64,000 nt of DNA from the NCBI GenBank assembly GCA_940746715.1, contig CALNWN010000003.1:124001-188000 (forward strand), in the 5' to 3' direction. Origin of the DNA: an uncultured Paraburkholderia sp. (lineage in GTDB: Bacteria > Pseudomonadota > Gammaproteobacteria > Burkholderiales > Burkholderiaceae). Shown here piece after piece: positions 27,301-35,660 of the stretch; the stretch's first letter is position 1; each line of letters starts with the position of its first letter. The notes under the pieces are model-generated. The model was not told the DNA's origin and did not search any database. It saw only the letters and a program-made list of their open reading frames with translations. A program made the translations under genes and the position numbers.

Positions 27301-27920
27301 ATCCACAGCGCGACCGCAAATAGCCGCCAGCCGCGAGGCATTCCGCGCTCCGCTTTGGTGAACGCGCGTTCGACGCCCCACAGCATCCACGGCAGGAAGG
27401 GGACGGGCAGCGCGGGTGCGTGATCGAACCACGCGAGCGCACCGGAGAACGCGAACAGCATGCCGCCCGTGGTGGCGGTGAACCGTGTGAGCCGCAACTG
27501 GCGGAGCAGGCCATAGGCGCCCCAGCCCGCGATAATCTGGAGCGCGACGTGCTGTAGCAGTATCCCGTTGGGCAACAGCAGCATCAAGGTCGGCGGGAAG
27601 AAAACGGCCGGCTGATATTCTGCTGCCAGCGGCAAGCCGACGCCCGAAAAATGATTCCACCAAGGAACAGTGCCGTTAAGCCAACCCAGCGCCGCGCGAT
27701 AGCCGAGCGCCTGAGCGGTGAAAGCGTTGTTGGGGTCGACGTACGGAAAACCTTGCGTCAGGCCCGGCTTGTAGTGCTGCGCCACCATGCCGAGATACAG
27801 CATCGGGTTCGGATTATAAAGACCTGCGAGTCCGGGCAGCGCCGCGATGACCGGCAGCAGAAAAAGCAAAAGCAATGGAACAGCGTCCGTTCGCTGAATA
27901 CGCCACATTGTCGTCGACAA
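24327..27920 (-). CDS. YfhO-like membrane protein fused in frame to a GT2 glycosyltransferase
   Basis: One open frame of 1197 residues. Residues 1-889 form a polytopic protein like YfhO/GT-C enzymes, with many helices, LYNPNPMLYLGMV near the N-terminus, and a large soluble part before a last helix ending in LLAPAVKKE. From residue 890 (MRLHKIAVLIPCYNEE) a complete GT2 dolichyl-phosphate-mannose-synthase-like enzyme begins, with DGDDTYD and two C-terminal helices. The second part has its own AAGGA-spaced ATG at 25253. The join depends on seven A residues (25275-25281 region, minus strand): with one A fewer the first protein would stop at TAA 25265-25267. So this may be two genes joined by a homopolymer indel, a sequencing error or a real fusion. 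The start may be TTG 27920 or ATG 27908. Confidence 0.75.
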   Translation of the reverse strand: MSTTMWRIQRTDAVPLLLLFLLPVIAALPGLAGLYNPNPMLYLGMVAQHYKPGLTQGFPYVDPNNAFTAQALGYRAALGWLNGTVPWWNHFSGVGLPLAAEYQPAVFFPPTLMLLLPNGILLQHVALQIIAGWGAYGLLRQLRLTRFTATTGGMLFAFSGALAWFDHAPALPVPFLPWMLWGVERAFTKAERGMPRGWRLFAVALWMSLVAGFPETAYLNSLLALVWALLRLCQAHGFRLAFAVRLAIGGVVGLALSAPQVLAFFEFLPHAWLGGHDGGFAHAALDPAAVLPSLLFPYVYGPIASGAAAWDRLGAIWGGIGGYLSIIVVVVGMYGVILRRTPITWLLLTWLFMALGKSFGVPVVSTLWNVVPGIAQAAFYRYAVPSWELAVIVLAAQALDELRAQQHERAKYRRHVAILAALVLLAGVVYTASLWHHLRDFVPVRNAALASVVWGVLSIGAFVALLFRCRPPKAATAIAALLIVDSLLMFTVPTLSNPRSGEVDMEAIGFLQKNVGLQRVYSLGPIQANYGAYFGIAAINHNYLPINRRWVDWIRANLDAYADPIAFIGNYRTAGSTVPTSTQELVRNLQNYEWIGVKYVIARAGDNPFVSTLSSKTDAAPQSALPLVTGDTLSGRLPPGLTDKPVTIDHIGVLIGNYGNTSEGILTSEVCVDSLCTSGQRDLKGSSDNSMFYVPLARALPVEGRSVVTYRFTLSGGSKPLALRMTTVHEPADDQQLHWPGGALTGRALQVKLLIRDDKPSLAKQVYADQVMNIYELGQPKPYFEEPGQACQITSHDREHVTTDCSVPSTLLRRELFFPGWTAKVNGSLTPISEHKDLFQAIALPAGKSSIVFSYESPHMIWAWIAMVIAFGMLLAPAVKKEVAIKETLMRLHKIAVLIPCYNEEVAVGKVVRNFREALPDAAIYVFDNNSRDKTASVAAQAGAIVRTETQQGKGHVVRRMFRDIDADYYIMVDGDDTYDASLAPDMMRTAMSGPYDLVNYIRKETEDAAYRCGHRFGNRMLTGVVRKIFGNRVKDMLSGYKVFSRRFVKSFPALSSGFDIETELTIHALELSMPISHVEGPYRGRPEGSESKLNTYRDGYRILMLIMKLIRHERPMFFFTCISAVLTLIALVLIEPVFAHYVQTGLVPRLPTAILSISLVILASLSLMTGMILNTVSRGRREVRMLAYLQYLPFTD

Positions 27921-28104
27921 GGTAATCCCCGAGTGAATCCGAACGCGCCAGGCCCCGTGCGACGGACGCCGGCATGCTCTTGAATCGGGCCCACGGCAAC
28001 GTACGCCGATTTCCTAGTGACCGGATGACTTATCACGCCGGCTCGCACGCCACTGCGGTCATACTGAAACGTGCCCGAGGCCGCCCCCGCATAGGCTTCA
28101 ACCG

Positions 28105-29037
28105 CTATTCATGGATCTGCGAGCGCAGCCATGCTGCCGTTATTCTAATTCCAGCGTCCAAAGTAACCTTAGGTTCCCAGCCGAGTTCCCTTTTTGCTAG
28201 GGAGTTATCGAGCACACTGGCGGGAACGTCGAAAGCTCGTCGCGAACGATAAGTCCGCTCTACGGAATGCCCCAGGATCGCTTCGATCTTGACGATGATT
28301 TCGTTCAGGCTCGTGCCATAGCCCGAGCTGATGTTGAACACGGACTCACCGCCATCGTATTGAACGGCGCGGGCAAACGCTTCGGCTACGTCGCCGATGT
28401 AGAGATAGTCGCGCGTGACTGTACCGTCACCCCAGATCTCGAATGCCTGCTGTCTGAGCGCTTTGTCAAGAAACACGCCGATTGCGCCTTGCGCCGTCTC
28501 AACACGCTGCCGCTCTCCGTAAGGATTGGCGACGCGCAGGATGTTCGCCTTGATCCCGTATTGGTACTGGTAGAGCAGCAAATACTTCTCGATCGCCAGT
28601 TTCGTAATGCCATACGAAACCTTTGGATTGGTCGGATGCTTCTCGTCGATGGGCAGGTAGACGGGGTCACCGTACACCGTTCCGCCAGACGAAATAAACA
28701 CCATTTTCCTGACGTTCTTCGCGACCATCGCATTGAGCAACTGCAGCGTCGCGACCAGATTGCTCTGCACATCGTAGATTGGATCGTCATTCGAGCTTTT
28801 AGGAAGCGTCGTCGACACTAGGTGGACGACGACGTCTGAGCCGTCGATGGCTTTCGTGACATCGTGCACGCTGGTGAGATCGCCCGTCATCCAGCACACT
28901 TTTTCGCTCTTGTTGAATTCGCGGTACGGATCGACACGTGGGCGCTCGAAGACGCAAATTTCGTGGTTGTCGCGCAACAGGCGATCGACGATCGTCGATC
29001 CGATGAACCCGCCGCCGCCAAAGACGGTAATTCTCAT
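28105..29037 (-). CDS. NAD-dependent sugar epimerase/dehydratase (GalE-like)
   Basis: Extended SDR protein of 310 residues. The NAD-binding motif GGGGFIGS is at residues 7-14, Ser in FISSGGTVYG and the catalytic YGITKLAIEKYLL follow, and a NPYGERQ segment matches UDP-sugar 4-epimerases. The substrate is not decided by sequence; a UDP- or GDP-hexose for this minus-strand glycan block is likely. Its ATG overlaps the stop of the double GT2 gene upstream by four bases (ATGA), so the two are co-translated. A 184-base gap separates it from the YfhO-like gene. Confidence 0.85.
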   Translation of the reverse strand: MRITVFGGGGFIGSTIVDRLLRDNHEICVFERPRVDPYREFNKSEKVCWMTGDLTSVHDVTKAIDGSDVVVHLVSTTLPKSSNDDPIYDVQSNLVATLQLLNAMVAKNVRKMVFISSGGTVYGDPVYLPIDEKHPTNPKVSYGITKLAIEKYLLLYQYQYGIKANILRVANPYGERQRVETAQGAIGVFLDKALRQQAFEIWGDGTVTRDYLYIGDVAEAFARAVQYDGGESVFNISSGYGTSLNEIIVKIEAILGHSVERTYRSRRAFDVPASVLDNSLAKRELGWEPKVTLDAGIRITAAWLRSQIHE

Positions 29038-30932
29038 GCCATTTCCTTATTCTCGAGCGGCGCGGCGTGCGGTAGCAACGGCTCGATCCGCGGAGGCCAA
29101 GCCAGCGAGAAGTCGGTACGATCCAGCGCTAGGTTCGGGCTATAGGCGGGATCGAAATCCAGCGTATGTCCCCAGCGCGTCTGCATATAATCGACCTCAC
29201 GACCAAAGCGTGCCACTTTTTCCGGACTGTCTTCAGTTCCGCGCGTTGCTGACTCGTGATGATACAACTCCGCGAACGGTGTCCAGACGTTGCGATAACC
29301 GGCGTCCCTGACGCGCAGGCAGAAATCCACATCATTGAAGGCGACGGCAAGATCGGCCTCATTCAAGCCACCCACCTGCTCGTAGATCGACTTGCGCACG
29401 ATAAGGCAGGCAGCCGTCACTGCCGAGAATGAACTGACTAGGGCGTTACGCGCGAAATAGCCGAAGCTCTCACGGGGGAAAAGCCGGTGTGCGTGACCTG
29501 CTACCCCGCCGAGGCCTGTAACAACGCCCGCGTGCTGAATCGTTCCGTCCGGATAAAGTAGCTTCGCACCGACGGCGCCGACGCCGGGCTGAATGGCGAG
29601 CGACACTATTTCTTCGAGCCACGTATCGGTGATCACTTCGATGTCGTTGTTGATGAGGCCGACCAGTTCGCCATTTGCGCTCGCGATCGCCATGTTGTTG
29701 AGAGCGGAGTAATTGAACGGGCGATCGTCCCGAATCACGCGGATATTGGCGGCGGACTTAAGGCTGTCCAGATAGTCGAGCGTGGCCTGCTCGTCGGAGC
29801 CGTTGTCGATCACGATGATCTCGTACGGCGAGTAGGTCGTCTTTTTCTGGATGCTTTCGATGCACTGCTTCAGCAGACCGACACCGTTGCGCGTCGGAAT
29901 AATCAGGCTGACGAGCGGCGGATGTTCGGGCAGGCGATAGTGCACGCGGTAGCCGAACGGCAGACCCTCGACGCTGGCGTTAATGCCTTGTCGCTCAAAA
30001 TGCTCATTTAAGGCGCGCTCGCCGGCTATCACTGCATAGGGCTTCGCGTCGCCGGACGCCGCCGTGCTGGAAGGATGCACGCGCCAGTGATACAGAACGC
30101 GTGGAATGTGGATGATCGATTGCGCGCCGATACGCTCCAGGCAACGCAGTGCGAGGTCGTGGTCCTGCGAGCCTTCGAAACCGGGGCGGAACCCGCCGAT
30201 TTCATCGAGCAGACGCTTCTGGTACACCCCGAAGTGCGAAATCATGTTCTGCGAATAGAACAGATCGATGTTCATGTCGCACTTGAAGTACGGACTGTGG
30301 CGCCGTCTCGCCAGGTCGATTTTGTCTTCGTCGGAGTAGAACAGGCGCCCTTCGGGACGGCGGACGATTTCCTTCGCCACGCAGTAAAGCGCATGGGGCG
30401 CGAGGAGATCGTCGTGATCAACGAGACCCACCCAGTCGGATGTCACAAGTTCGAGCGCACTGTTCGATGCAGCTGAAATGTGGCCGTTCTTCTCACGGAA
30501 CACGACGCGTATGCGCGAGTCTACCTGCATGTAGTGCTCCAGCAGCGGACGCACATTCTGGTTCGTCGACGCGTCGTCTGCAATGCACAGTTCCCAGTGC
30601 GGATAGAGCTGATTGCGCACCGAATCGATGGCTTCGGCCAGCCACACCGGATCAGCGTTGTACGTCGGCATGAGCACAGAGATGCGCGGCGGCGTGGCCA
30701 TCGCCGCAATTTCAGCCTTCAGGGCGTTGATCACTCTTGCGTCGAGCCTGTCGAATTTCTCGATCCAGTCGAGGTAGTCGGCGCCAAGAACCGGCCGACT
30801 CCCAGCGCGCCTTCTAAGCCCGCTCAACCCTTCCCGCCTAAAGACGCCGACGCTTTTTTTCAAGAGCGGATATGCGCCATCGCGTCTGACGAGATCGATA
30901 AAACGATGGGCGAGGTTGACATATCTTTTCAT
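29034..30932 (-). CDS. Tandem GT2 glycosyltransferase (two GT-A domains)
   Basis: Protein of 632 residues with two family 2 catalytic domains. The first, from about residue 83 (ISVLMPTYNADP), has the donor motif GLVDHDDLLAPHALY and the acceptor-side SQDHDLALRCLE. The second, from about 342 (VSLIIPTRNGVGLLKQCIESI), has GLINNDIEVIT and FNDVDFCLRVRDAGYRNVW. Such two-domain enzymes usually add two sugars in succession or build a repeat. About 45 basic N-terminal residues precede the first domain. The 3' end overlaps the epimerase start. The ATG at 30932 leaves 55 bases to the upstream gene. Confidence 0.87.
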   Translation of the reverse strand: MKRYVNLAHRFIDLVRRDGAYPLLKKSVGVFRREGLSGLRRRAGSRPVLGADYLDWIEKFDRLDARVINALKAEIAAMATPPRISVLMPTYNADPVWLAEAIDSVRNQLYPHWELCIADDASTNQNVRPLLEHYMQVDSRIRVVFREKNGHISAASNSALELVTSDWVGLVDHDDLLAPHALYCVAKEIVRRPEGRLFYSDEDKIDLARRRHSPYFKCDMNIDLFYSQNMISHFGVYQKRLLDEIGGFRPGFEGSQDHDLALRCLERIGAQSIIHIPRVLYHWRVHPSSTAASGDAKPYAVIAGERALNEHFERQGINASVEGLPFGYRVHYRLPEHPPLVSLIIPTRNGVGLLKQCIESIQKKTTYSPYEIIVIDNGSDEQATLDYLDSLKSAANIRVIRDDRPFNYSALNNMAIASANGELVGLINNDIEVITDTWLEEIVSLAIQPGVGAVGAKLLYPDGTIQHAGVVTGLGGVAGHAHRLFPRESFGYFARNALVSSFSAVTAACLIVRKSIYEQVGGLNEADLAVAFNDVDFCLRVRDAGYRNVWTPFAELYHHESATRGTEDSPEKVARFGREVDYMQTRWGHTLDFDPAYSPNLALDRTDFSLAWPPRIEPLLPHAAPLENKEMA

Positions 30933-30987
30933 GTTGAACTGAGGGGCACGCTAGAAGTGGTCCGGGGTTGACTCGATCGCTGTGAGT

Positions 30988-32118
30988 TCACTTGTGCCAG
31001 GTGAGAACGGAAGACGCCGCATAGTTGAAGACCGCTCCGAGGATCGCCCCGGCAAGACCTGCGAGGATCTGGTTAGGCTCAAATTGGACCAGCCAGCTGG
31101 CCGCTCCGACGTTGGCAAACGTGCCTAGGCTGCATACCAGATAGAACGTTGCCATGCCAATCACGAATTTGATGCCCTTGAGCCGTCGATCGCGGTAGGT
31201 CAGCTGGTTGTTCAGGACGAAATTCCAGGCCATCGCGACCAGCGTCGCGGTAAGTTGGGCCGCCGGGAAGGACAGGCCGAACGCGTGGAGTGCAGTCTGC
31301 AGCACGGCCAAGTGAACCGCGATACCCGTCGCCCCGACGATCAGGAACATCAGAAAGCGAACCGGCAGAAAACCACCCGACAGCTTGGAGAACAGTAAGC
31401 CGAGATATTCGGCCGTGACCAGTGTGTCGAGCTTGGACTCGCCTGCGACGCGCTGACGAAAGTGATAAGGGATTTCAACCGTTTTGAGATGCGTCGGCGT
31501 CGACGCTATGATATCGAGCAAAATCTTGAAACCTTCGTCGGATAGTTTCCCCGCGACGGCGTCGACGTGTGCCCGGGGAATCATGAAGAAGCCGCTCATC
31601 GGATCGCTTATGTCAATCCGCAGGAACTTGCGCGCCATATTCGTCGCCTGAGTCGAGCCCCATTGGCGGATCGGCGAAAGGCCTTGGCTCGATGCGTCTT
31701 CCCCGGCGTAGCGCGTCCCGATCACTAGATCCGCGCCACCCATAATCGCCTGATACATTTTCGGGAGGATCGACTCGTCATGCTGCAGATCAGCATCCAT
31801 CACGGCGACGGTCTGTGCGGCGCTCGACAAAATGCCCTCGATGCAAGCGCCGGATAGACCGCGGCGCCCGATCCGGTGAATGCAGCGAACTCGCGGGTCG
31901 CCATGAGCGATCTGTTTTACCGTCTCGTAGGTCTTGTCTGGGCTGTTGTCGTCGACAAAGATCACTTCCCAGCGGAGACCTGCGAGGACCCGGTCGAGCC
32001 GGCGGACAAGTTCTCCGACATTGGCTTTCTCGTTGTAGGTCGGTACAACGATGGACAACTCGGGCACGATGGAATGGCTGGCCGGCGCGATCGACTGTTG
32101 CGGGTGCGTGGAATACAT
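30988..32118 (-). CDS. GT2 polyprenyl-phosphate glycosyltransferase with GtrA domain
   Basis: Protein of 376 residues. Residues about 20-240 form a DPM1-like GT2 domain (LSIVVPTYNEKANVGELV, VMDADLQHDE, and the QRVAGESKL segment), which loads a sugar from a nucleotide onto undecaprenyl phosphate. Residues from about 255 (FLMFLIVGATGIAVHLAVLQ) are a four-helix GtrA-type domain, thought to flip the lipid-linked sugar. ATG 32118 is chosen because the family starts close to the LSIVVPTYNE strand; the frame is open 31 codons further. A lipid-linked sugar from this enzyme could feed the GT-C proteins at 21316 and 24327. Confidence 0.87.
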   Translation of the reverse strand: MYSTHPQQSIAPASHSIVPELSIVVPTYNEKANVGELVRRLDRVLAGLRWEVIFVDDNSPDKTYETVKQIAHGDPRVRCIHRIGRRGLSGACIEGILSSAAQTVAVMDADLQHDESILPKMYQAIMGGADLVIGTRYAGEDASSQGLSPIRQWGSTQATNMARKFLRIDISDPMSGFFMIPRAHVDAVAGKLSDEGFKILLDIIASTPTHLKTVEIPYHFRQRVAGESKLDTLVTAEYLGLLFSKLSGGFLPVRFLMFLIVGATGIAVHLAVLQTALHAFGLSFPAAQLTATLVAMAWNFVLNNQLTYRDRRLKGIKFVIGMATFYLVCSLGTFANVGAASWLVQFEPNQILAGLAGAILGAVFNYAASSVLTWHK

Positions 32119-32434
32119 GGAGGGCGATCCCTTGAAACCTATCTTTAGATTCGTGAATGGAGCGATTAAAGCGTGACTTTGGGCTGTTGCTCGCCTGTTC
32201 TCGTCCGCCAATCAGCCTTTGAATAACGAATCCACATGATTCGGATTACCCACGTCGTCAGCGGGAGGCTCCAGTTTTTAACAAACCGCTGGTCGCCTTT
32301 CTGCTTGAATGCACAAGCACGCCCGAAATGCGGATGCACATCGCAAAGCGACGGCACTCGCGCAGAATAGCGCAGTCACGATGCGGCGGAGAACGGGGGC
32401 GGCGACCGAACGATGACCGATCGGCCCCCGACGA
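32119..32434 (-). other. Gene-free gap between two GtrA-domain genes
   Basis: These 316 bases have no gene I can support. A 63-codon minus-strand frame at 32166-32357 matches no known family and is not preceded by a ribosome binding site. Nothing like a terminator or strong promoter is visible. Low-complexity, slightly AT-rich DNA near 32220-32290 suggests decayed sequence. Confidence 0.4.
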
Positions 32435-32893
32435 TCAACCCCTCTCGGCATGAAGCGGCACGTCGGCGCCGTGAGTCGACCGATCCTGGTGTTTGAACAG
32501 GATCATGCGCGAACTCATTAGGTTAACGAACATGCCCGCGAGGCTGCCTATAGCGACGCCGATAATCGGGTATACCGCCGCGATGGGATACTTCGAGACG
32601 GTGATAATGTACGCTGAATAATTGACGGCTCCGCCGATCAGCATCAGCAGGAAATAAACGGCGAATTCAGACTTCGCGCCGAGTGACGAACGCTTGTTCT
32701 TGAAAGTCCACGCGCGGTTGATGAGCCAGGTCGTGAACGCAGCGCAGACGAACGAGGTTGCTCTGCCGTAAAACAGGCCGAAATGCGCTTTCGTCAGATA
32801 AAGGACACCGGTGTCGACGACGAAACCTATTGTACCGACGACGCCGAATGCAAAAATTTCCTTAAGAAACGCGATCGAAAAGAAACGAGTCAT
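32435..32893 (-). CDS. GtrA-family membrane protein
   Basis: Small integral membrane protein of 152 residues with four hydrophobic helices and the GtrA family pattern: FAFGVVGTIGFVVDTGVLY in helix 1, FVCAAFTTWLINRAWTFKNK between helices 2 and 3, and a C-terminal FVNLMSSRMILFKHQ. GtrA proteins are proposed to flip undecaprenyl-phosphate-linked sugars in O-antigen modification. The ATG at 32893 places helix 1 about 12 residues in; the open frame extends upstream but without homology. It lies 151 bases after manC on the same strand. Confidence 0.82.
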   Translation of the reverse strand: MTRFFSIAFLKEIFAFGVVGTIGFVVDTGVLYLTKAHFGLFYGRATSFVCAAFTTWLINRAWTFKNKRSSLGAKSEFAVYFLLMLIGGAVNYSAYIITVSKYPIAAVYPIIGVAIGSLAGMFVNLMSSRMILFKHQDRSTHGADVPLHAERG

Positions 32894-33044
32894 ATGCTGG
32901 TTGCCTAGTGGGATATTGACGGCCCACACCGTCTGCGGAAGGGGTGTTATCCTTTCGGTCGCAAGAATGCCCAGTCGCGTATGGTACATGAACGAACACT
33001 GGCCGACGAGTTCGTCGCGGCGCGGGCGCCGGATAAGTTGACCT

Positions 33045-34478
33045 TTACTTCCTTTCGTGTCTGCCGTAGCGGTCCTCGAAACGGACAATATCGTCTTCAC
33101 CGAGATACGCGCCAGATTGGACTTCGATGAGTTCGAGCGGGATTTTTCCTGGATTTTCCAATGCGTGTACATTCCCGACGGGAATGTACACCGACTCATT
33201 TTCAGTAAGAAGCGTCTCCTGCTCGCCGTTCTGGACTCGTGCGGTGCCCGACACCACCACCCAGTGCTCTGCCCTATGGTGGTGCATTTGTACCGAGAGC
33301 TTGGCGCCCGGGTTCACTGTAATGCGTTTGACCTGATAGCGCGCGCCGCGATCGATTGAATCGTAGCTTCCCCACGGGCGGTAGACGAGACGGTGTTGAA
33401 CGGCCTCGGACCGCTTGTCGGCCTTGAGCTTTTCGACGATTTTCTTGACATTCTGCACGTCCTTCTTACTCGCGATCAACACTGCGTCGTCCGTGTCCAC
33501 GACGATCAGGTTATCCAGTCCGACCGCCGCGACCAGTCGGCCTCCAGACGATTGCAGGAAGCAATTTTCATTGCCGAAGCCGATCACGTCGCCTTTGGTT
33601 ACGTTGCCTTCGCCGTCCTTTTCGGCGACGTCCCAGAGCGCCGACCACGAGCCGACGTCGCTCCAGCCGGCGTCGAGCGAGACAATCATCGCCTTGTCTG
33701 TCTTTTCCATAACCGCATAATCGACGGAATCCTCTGGCGATTCGGCGAACGCTTCTTTGTTCAGCCGCACGAAGTCGAGGTCGTCTTTCGCAGCGTCGAG
33801 CGACGCGCGGCAGGCCTCCAGCATCTCCGGCGCAAATTTCCCGAGTTCTTCCAGATACACCGACGCGCGAAACAGGAACATGCCGCTGTTCCAGAAATAT
33901 TCGCCGGATGCCAAATAGGCTTGCGCGGTTTCCAGGTCGGGCTTTTCTACGAACGTCGCGAGACGCATCACCTGACCCTGCTCGCCGGGCACCGCGCGCA
34001 AATAGCCGTAGCCGGTTTCCGGGGTGACGGGCGTGATGCCGAAAGTCGCCATGGCGCCCATTTCGGCGACTTGAGCGGCCGCAGCGACGGCTTCGCGGAA
34101 CAAGTCGATGTCGCGGATGAGGTGGTCCGCCGCTAGAACGAGCAGAAGCGGGTCGCCACCACTTTTAAGCGCCTGCAGCGCCGAGACCGCAATGGCGGGC
34201 GCCGTATTGCGGCTTACAGGCTCGAGAATGATCGTCGCGTCGGCGGAATGACGCTGACGCAGTTGCTCGGCGACGATGAACCGATGGTCGTCGTGGCAAA
34301 CCACCAACGGGCTGCCGATGCCCGCGATACCGTCAAGCCGGTTCAGGGTTTCCTGCAGCATGGTGCGTTCGCTCGTCAGCGGCAGGAACTGCTTCGGAAA
34401 GAGCGCTCTCGAAAAGGGCCACAACCGTGTCCCGGAACCGCCAGCAAGAATGACCGGTACGATGGTTACGTTCGCCAT
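33045..34478 (-). CDS. manC: Mannose-1-phosphate guanylyltransferase / mannose-6-phosphate isomerase
   Basis: Type II bifunctional enzyme of 477 residues (ManC/CpsB/AlgA type) that forms GDP-mannose and can interconvert mannose-6-P and fructose-6-P. The N-terminal nucleotidyltransferase domain has the signature [26 protein letters not shown] and the late VEKLKADKR region; the C-terminal cupin isomerase domain has [29 protein letters not shown] and [17 protein letters not shown] 34478 follows GAAGG and begins [11 protein letters not shown]. It is the first gene of the minus-strand block and is divergent from a GT2 gene. A striking perfect hairpin lies in its 3' region. Confidence 0.95.
   Translation of the reverse strand: MANVTIVPVILAGGSGTRLWPFSRALFPKQFLPLTSERTMLQETLNRLDGIAGIGSPLVVCHDDHRFIVAEQLRQRHSADATIILEPVSRNTAPAIAVSALQALKSGGDPLLLVLAADHLIRDIDLFREAVAAAAQVAEMGAMATFGITPVTPETGYGYLRAVPGEQGQVMRLATFVEKPDLETAQAYLASGEYFWNSGMFLFRASVYLEELGKFAPEMLEACRASLDAAKDDLDFVRLNKEAFAESPEDSVDYAVMEKTDKAMIVSLDAGWSDVGSWSALWDVAEKDGEGNVTKGDVIGFGNENCFLQSSGGRLVAAVGLDNLIVVDTDDAVLIASKKDVQNVKKIVEKLKADKRSEAVQHRLVYRPWGSYDSIDRGARYQVKRITVNPGAKLSVQMHHHRAEHWVVVSGTARVQNGEQETLLTENESVYIPVGNVHALENPGKIPLELIEVQSGAYLGEDDIVRFEDRYGRHERK
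33165..33191. repeat. Perfect 12-bp inverted repeat inside manC
   Basis: GTGTACATTCCC at 33165-33176 and its exact reverse complement at 33180-33191 are separated by three bases. It falls in the codons for VYIPVGNVH of the isomerase domain. In RNA it would form a 12-bp stem with a triloop. No T-tract follows, so it does not look like a terminator. Confidence 0.75.
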
Positions 34479-34814
34479 GAGGGAGCCTTCAAGCAATAAT
34501 ATTTTGGATTACGCGCGATAGAGCGTGGAAAACGCCGGTCCGGTGCCGTTCTAGCCGGTTTGGCGAAGCGAAGGTGTAAAGTGCACGCGACTTTACTTCG
34601 TCGTCGTTTAATGAGCAAGCTACAGCGATTCGTGGGAAGACGCGGCAATCTTGACGTGGGCACCGATTGCGCGCTTTTGCTACCCTGTGTTTCTTTACGG
34701 TAACAAAGCGAGAAGCGGGGTTGCCGAAGCCTCGCATTTTGCGCAAACTTGCGGCTCCGATTTGCCACTATCAAAAAATACAGTGCCGCCTGCCAAACAC
34801 GCTGTTTTATCCAC
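34479..34814. promoter_or_regulatory. Divergent regulatory region between manC and a GT2 gene
   Basis: The 336 bases between two divergently transcribed glycan genes hold no gene. They should carry promoters for both directions. Visible are an inverted repeat at 34576-34596, a TTGACG hexamer near 34653 that could serve as a plus-strand -35 element without a convincing -10 partner, and AT-rich DNA (caagcaataatattttgg) next to the manC start. Confidence 0.5.
34576..34596. promoter_or_regulatory. Inverted repeat, possible operator
   Basis: GTAAAGT (34576-34582) and ACTTTAC (34590-34596) form a perfect seven-base inverted repeat with a seven-base spacer. The half-site centres are 14 bases apart. 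Flanking GAAG and CTTC bases extend the symmetry with a small bulge. The position midway between the divergent manC and GT2 starts suits a regulator site. No regulator can be named. Confidence 0.4.
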
Positions 34815-35660
34815 ATGAACGCTACGCGTGAGTTGGGTCACGAGATCGAGGGTTTCTCAGTGTCCCTGGTCATGTACCGGACGGACCTGCAACAACTCGC
34901 ACAGACACTGAAAAGTCTTGCTGCCGCGTACGATGCCCTTAAAGAGAGCCATCCGGCGTTCAAGCTGCATGTCTGTCTCGTCGATAACGGCGGTTCACCC
35001 GACACAACCGAGTCCGTCAACGATCTGCGCGCACATGACGCAACCTGTTCGACCATTGTAGGACAGGGAAACGTGGGCTACGGCCGCGGTCATAACTTGG
35101 CCATCGAGAGTGAGACATATCGTTACCATCTCGTGCTGAACCCGGACGTTGATGTGGACCGCAACGCGCTCGTGCACGCGGTCGATTTTTTCGCGCATCA
35201 CCCAGACGTCGGGCTGCTGACGCCGCGTATCGGCGACGAGGACGGCGACATCCAGTATCTGTGCCGCCGCTATCCCACGTTGCTCGACCTGTTCGTGCGA
35301 GGTTTTCTGCCACGGCGCGTGCACGGACTCTTTAAGTGCCGCCTCGCGCGCTATGAAATGCGCGACGTCATCAACGACCGCGACGTCGTGTGGGACCCGC
35401 CCATCGTCAGCGGCTGTTTTATGCTGTTTCGCACTTCCGTGCTGAAGCAGCTGGCAGGCTTCGACCCACGGTATTTCCTCTATTTCGAGGATTACGACTT
35501 GAGTCTTCGCACGCATGCCGTAGCACGTGTTGCGTACGTGTCTAATGTACGCGTGCTTCATCACGGCGGTGGAGCATCGCGCAAAGGTTCCTCCCACATC
35601 CGCATGTTCATCTCTTCCGCCTACAAGTTCTTCAACCGCTTCGGCTGGAAGTGGCTATGA
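34815..35660 (+). CDS. GT2 family glycosyltransferase
   Basis: GT-A glycosyltransferase of 281 residues, in the group that includes rhamnosyl- and fucosyltransferases of O-antigen clusters. Motifs: VSLVMYRTDLQQLAQTLKSL at the N-terminus, CLVDNGGSPD, GYGRGHNLAIE, the donor-site LNPDVDVD and the catalytic region YFLYFEDYDLSLR. ATG 34815 (MNATRELGHEIE) is preferred; the frame upstream is not conserved. Its TGA overlaps the ATG of the following epimerase gene (ATGA), and it is the first gene of a WbpV/WbpL/WbpM-like operon. Confidence 0.86.
   Translation: MNATRELGHEIEGFSVSLVMYRTDLQQLAQTLKSLAAAYDALKESHPAFKLHVCLVDNGGSPDTTESVNDLRAHDATCSTIVGQGNVGYGRGHNLAIESETYRYHLVLNPDVDVDRNALVHAVDFFAHHPDVGLLTPRIGDEDGDIQYLCRRYPTLLDLFVRGFLPRRVHGLFKCRLARYEMRDVINDRDVVWDPPIVSGCFMLFRTSVLKQLAGFDPRYFLYFEDYDLSLRTHAVARVAYVSNVRVLHHGGGASRKGSSHIRMFISSAYKFFNRFGWKWL

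Noticed and set aside
32166..32357. 63-codon minus-strand frame
   Set aside because: No ribosome binding site or recognisable motif.
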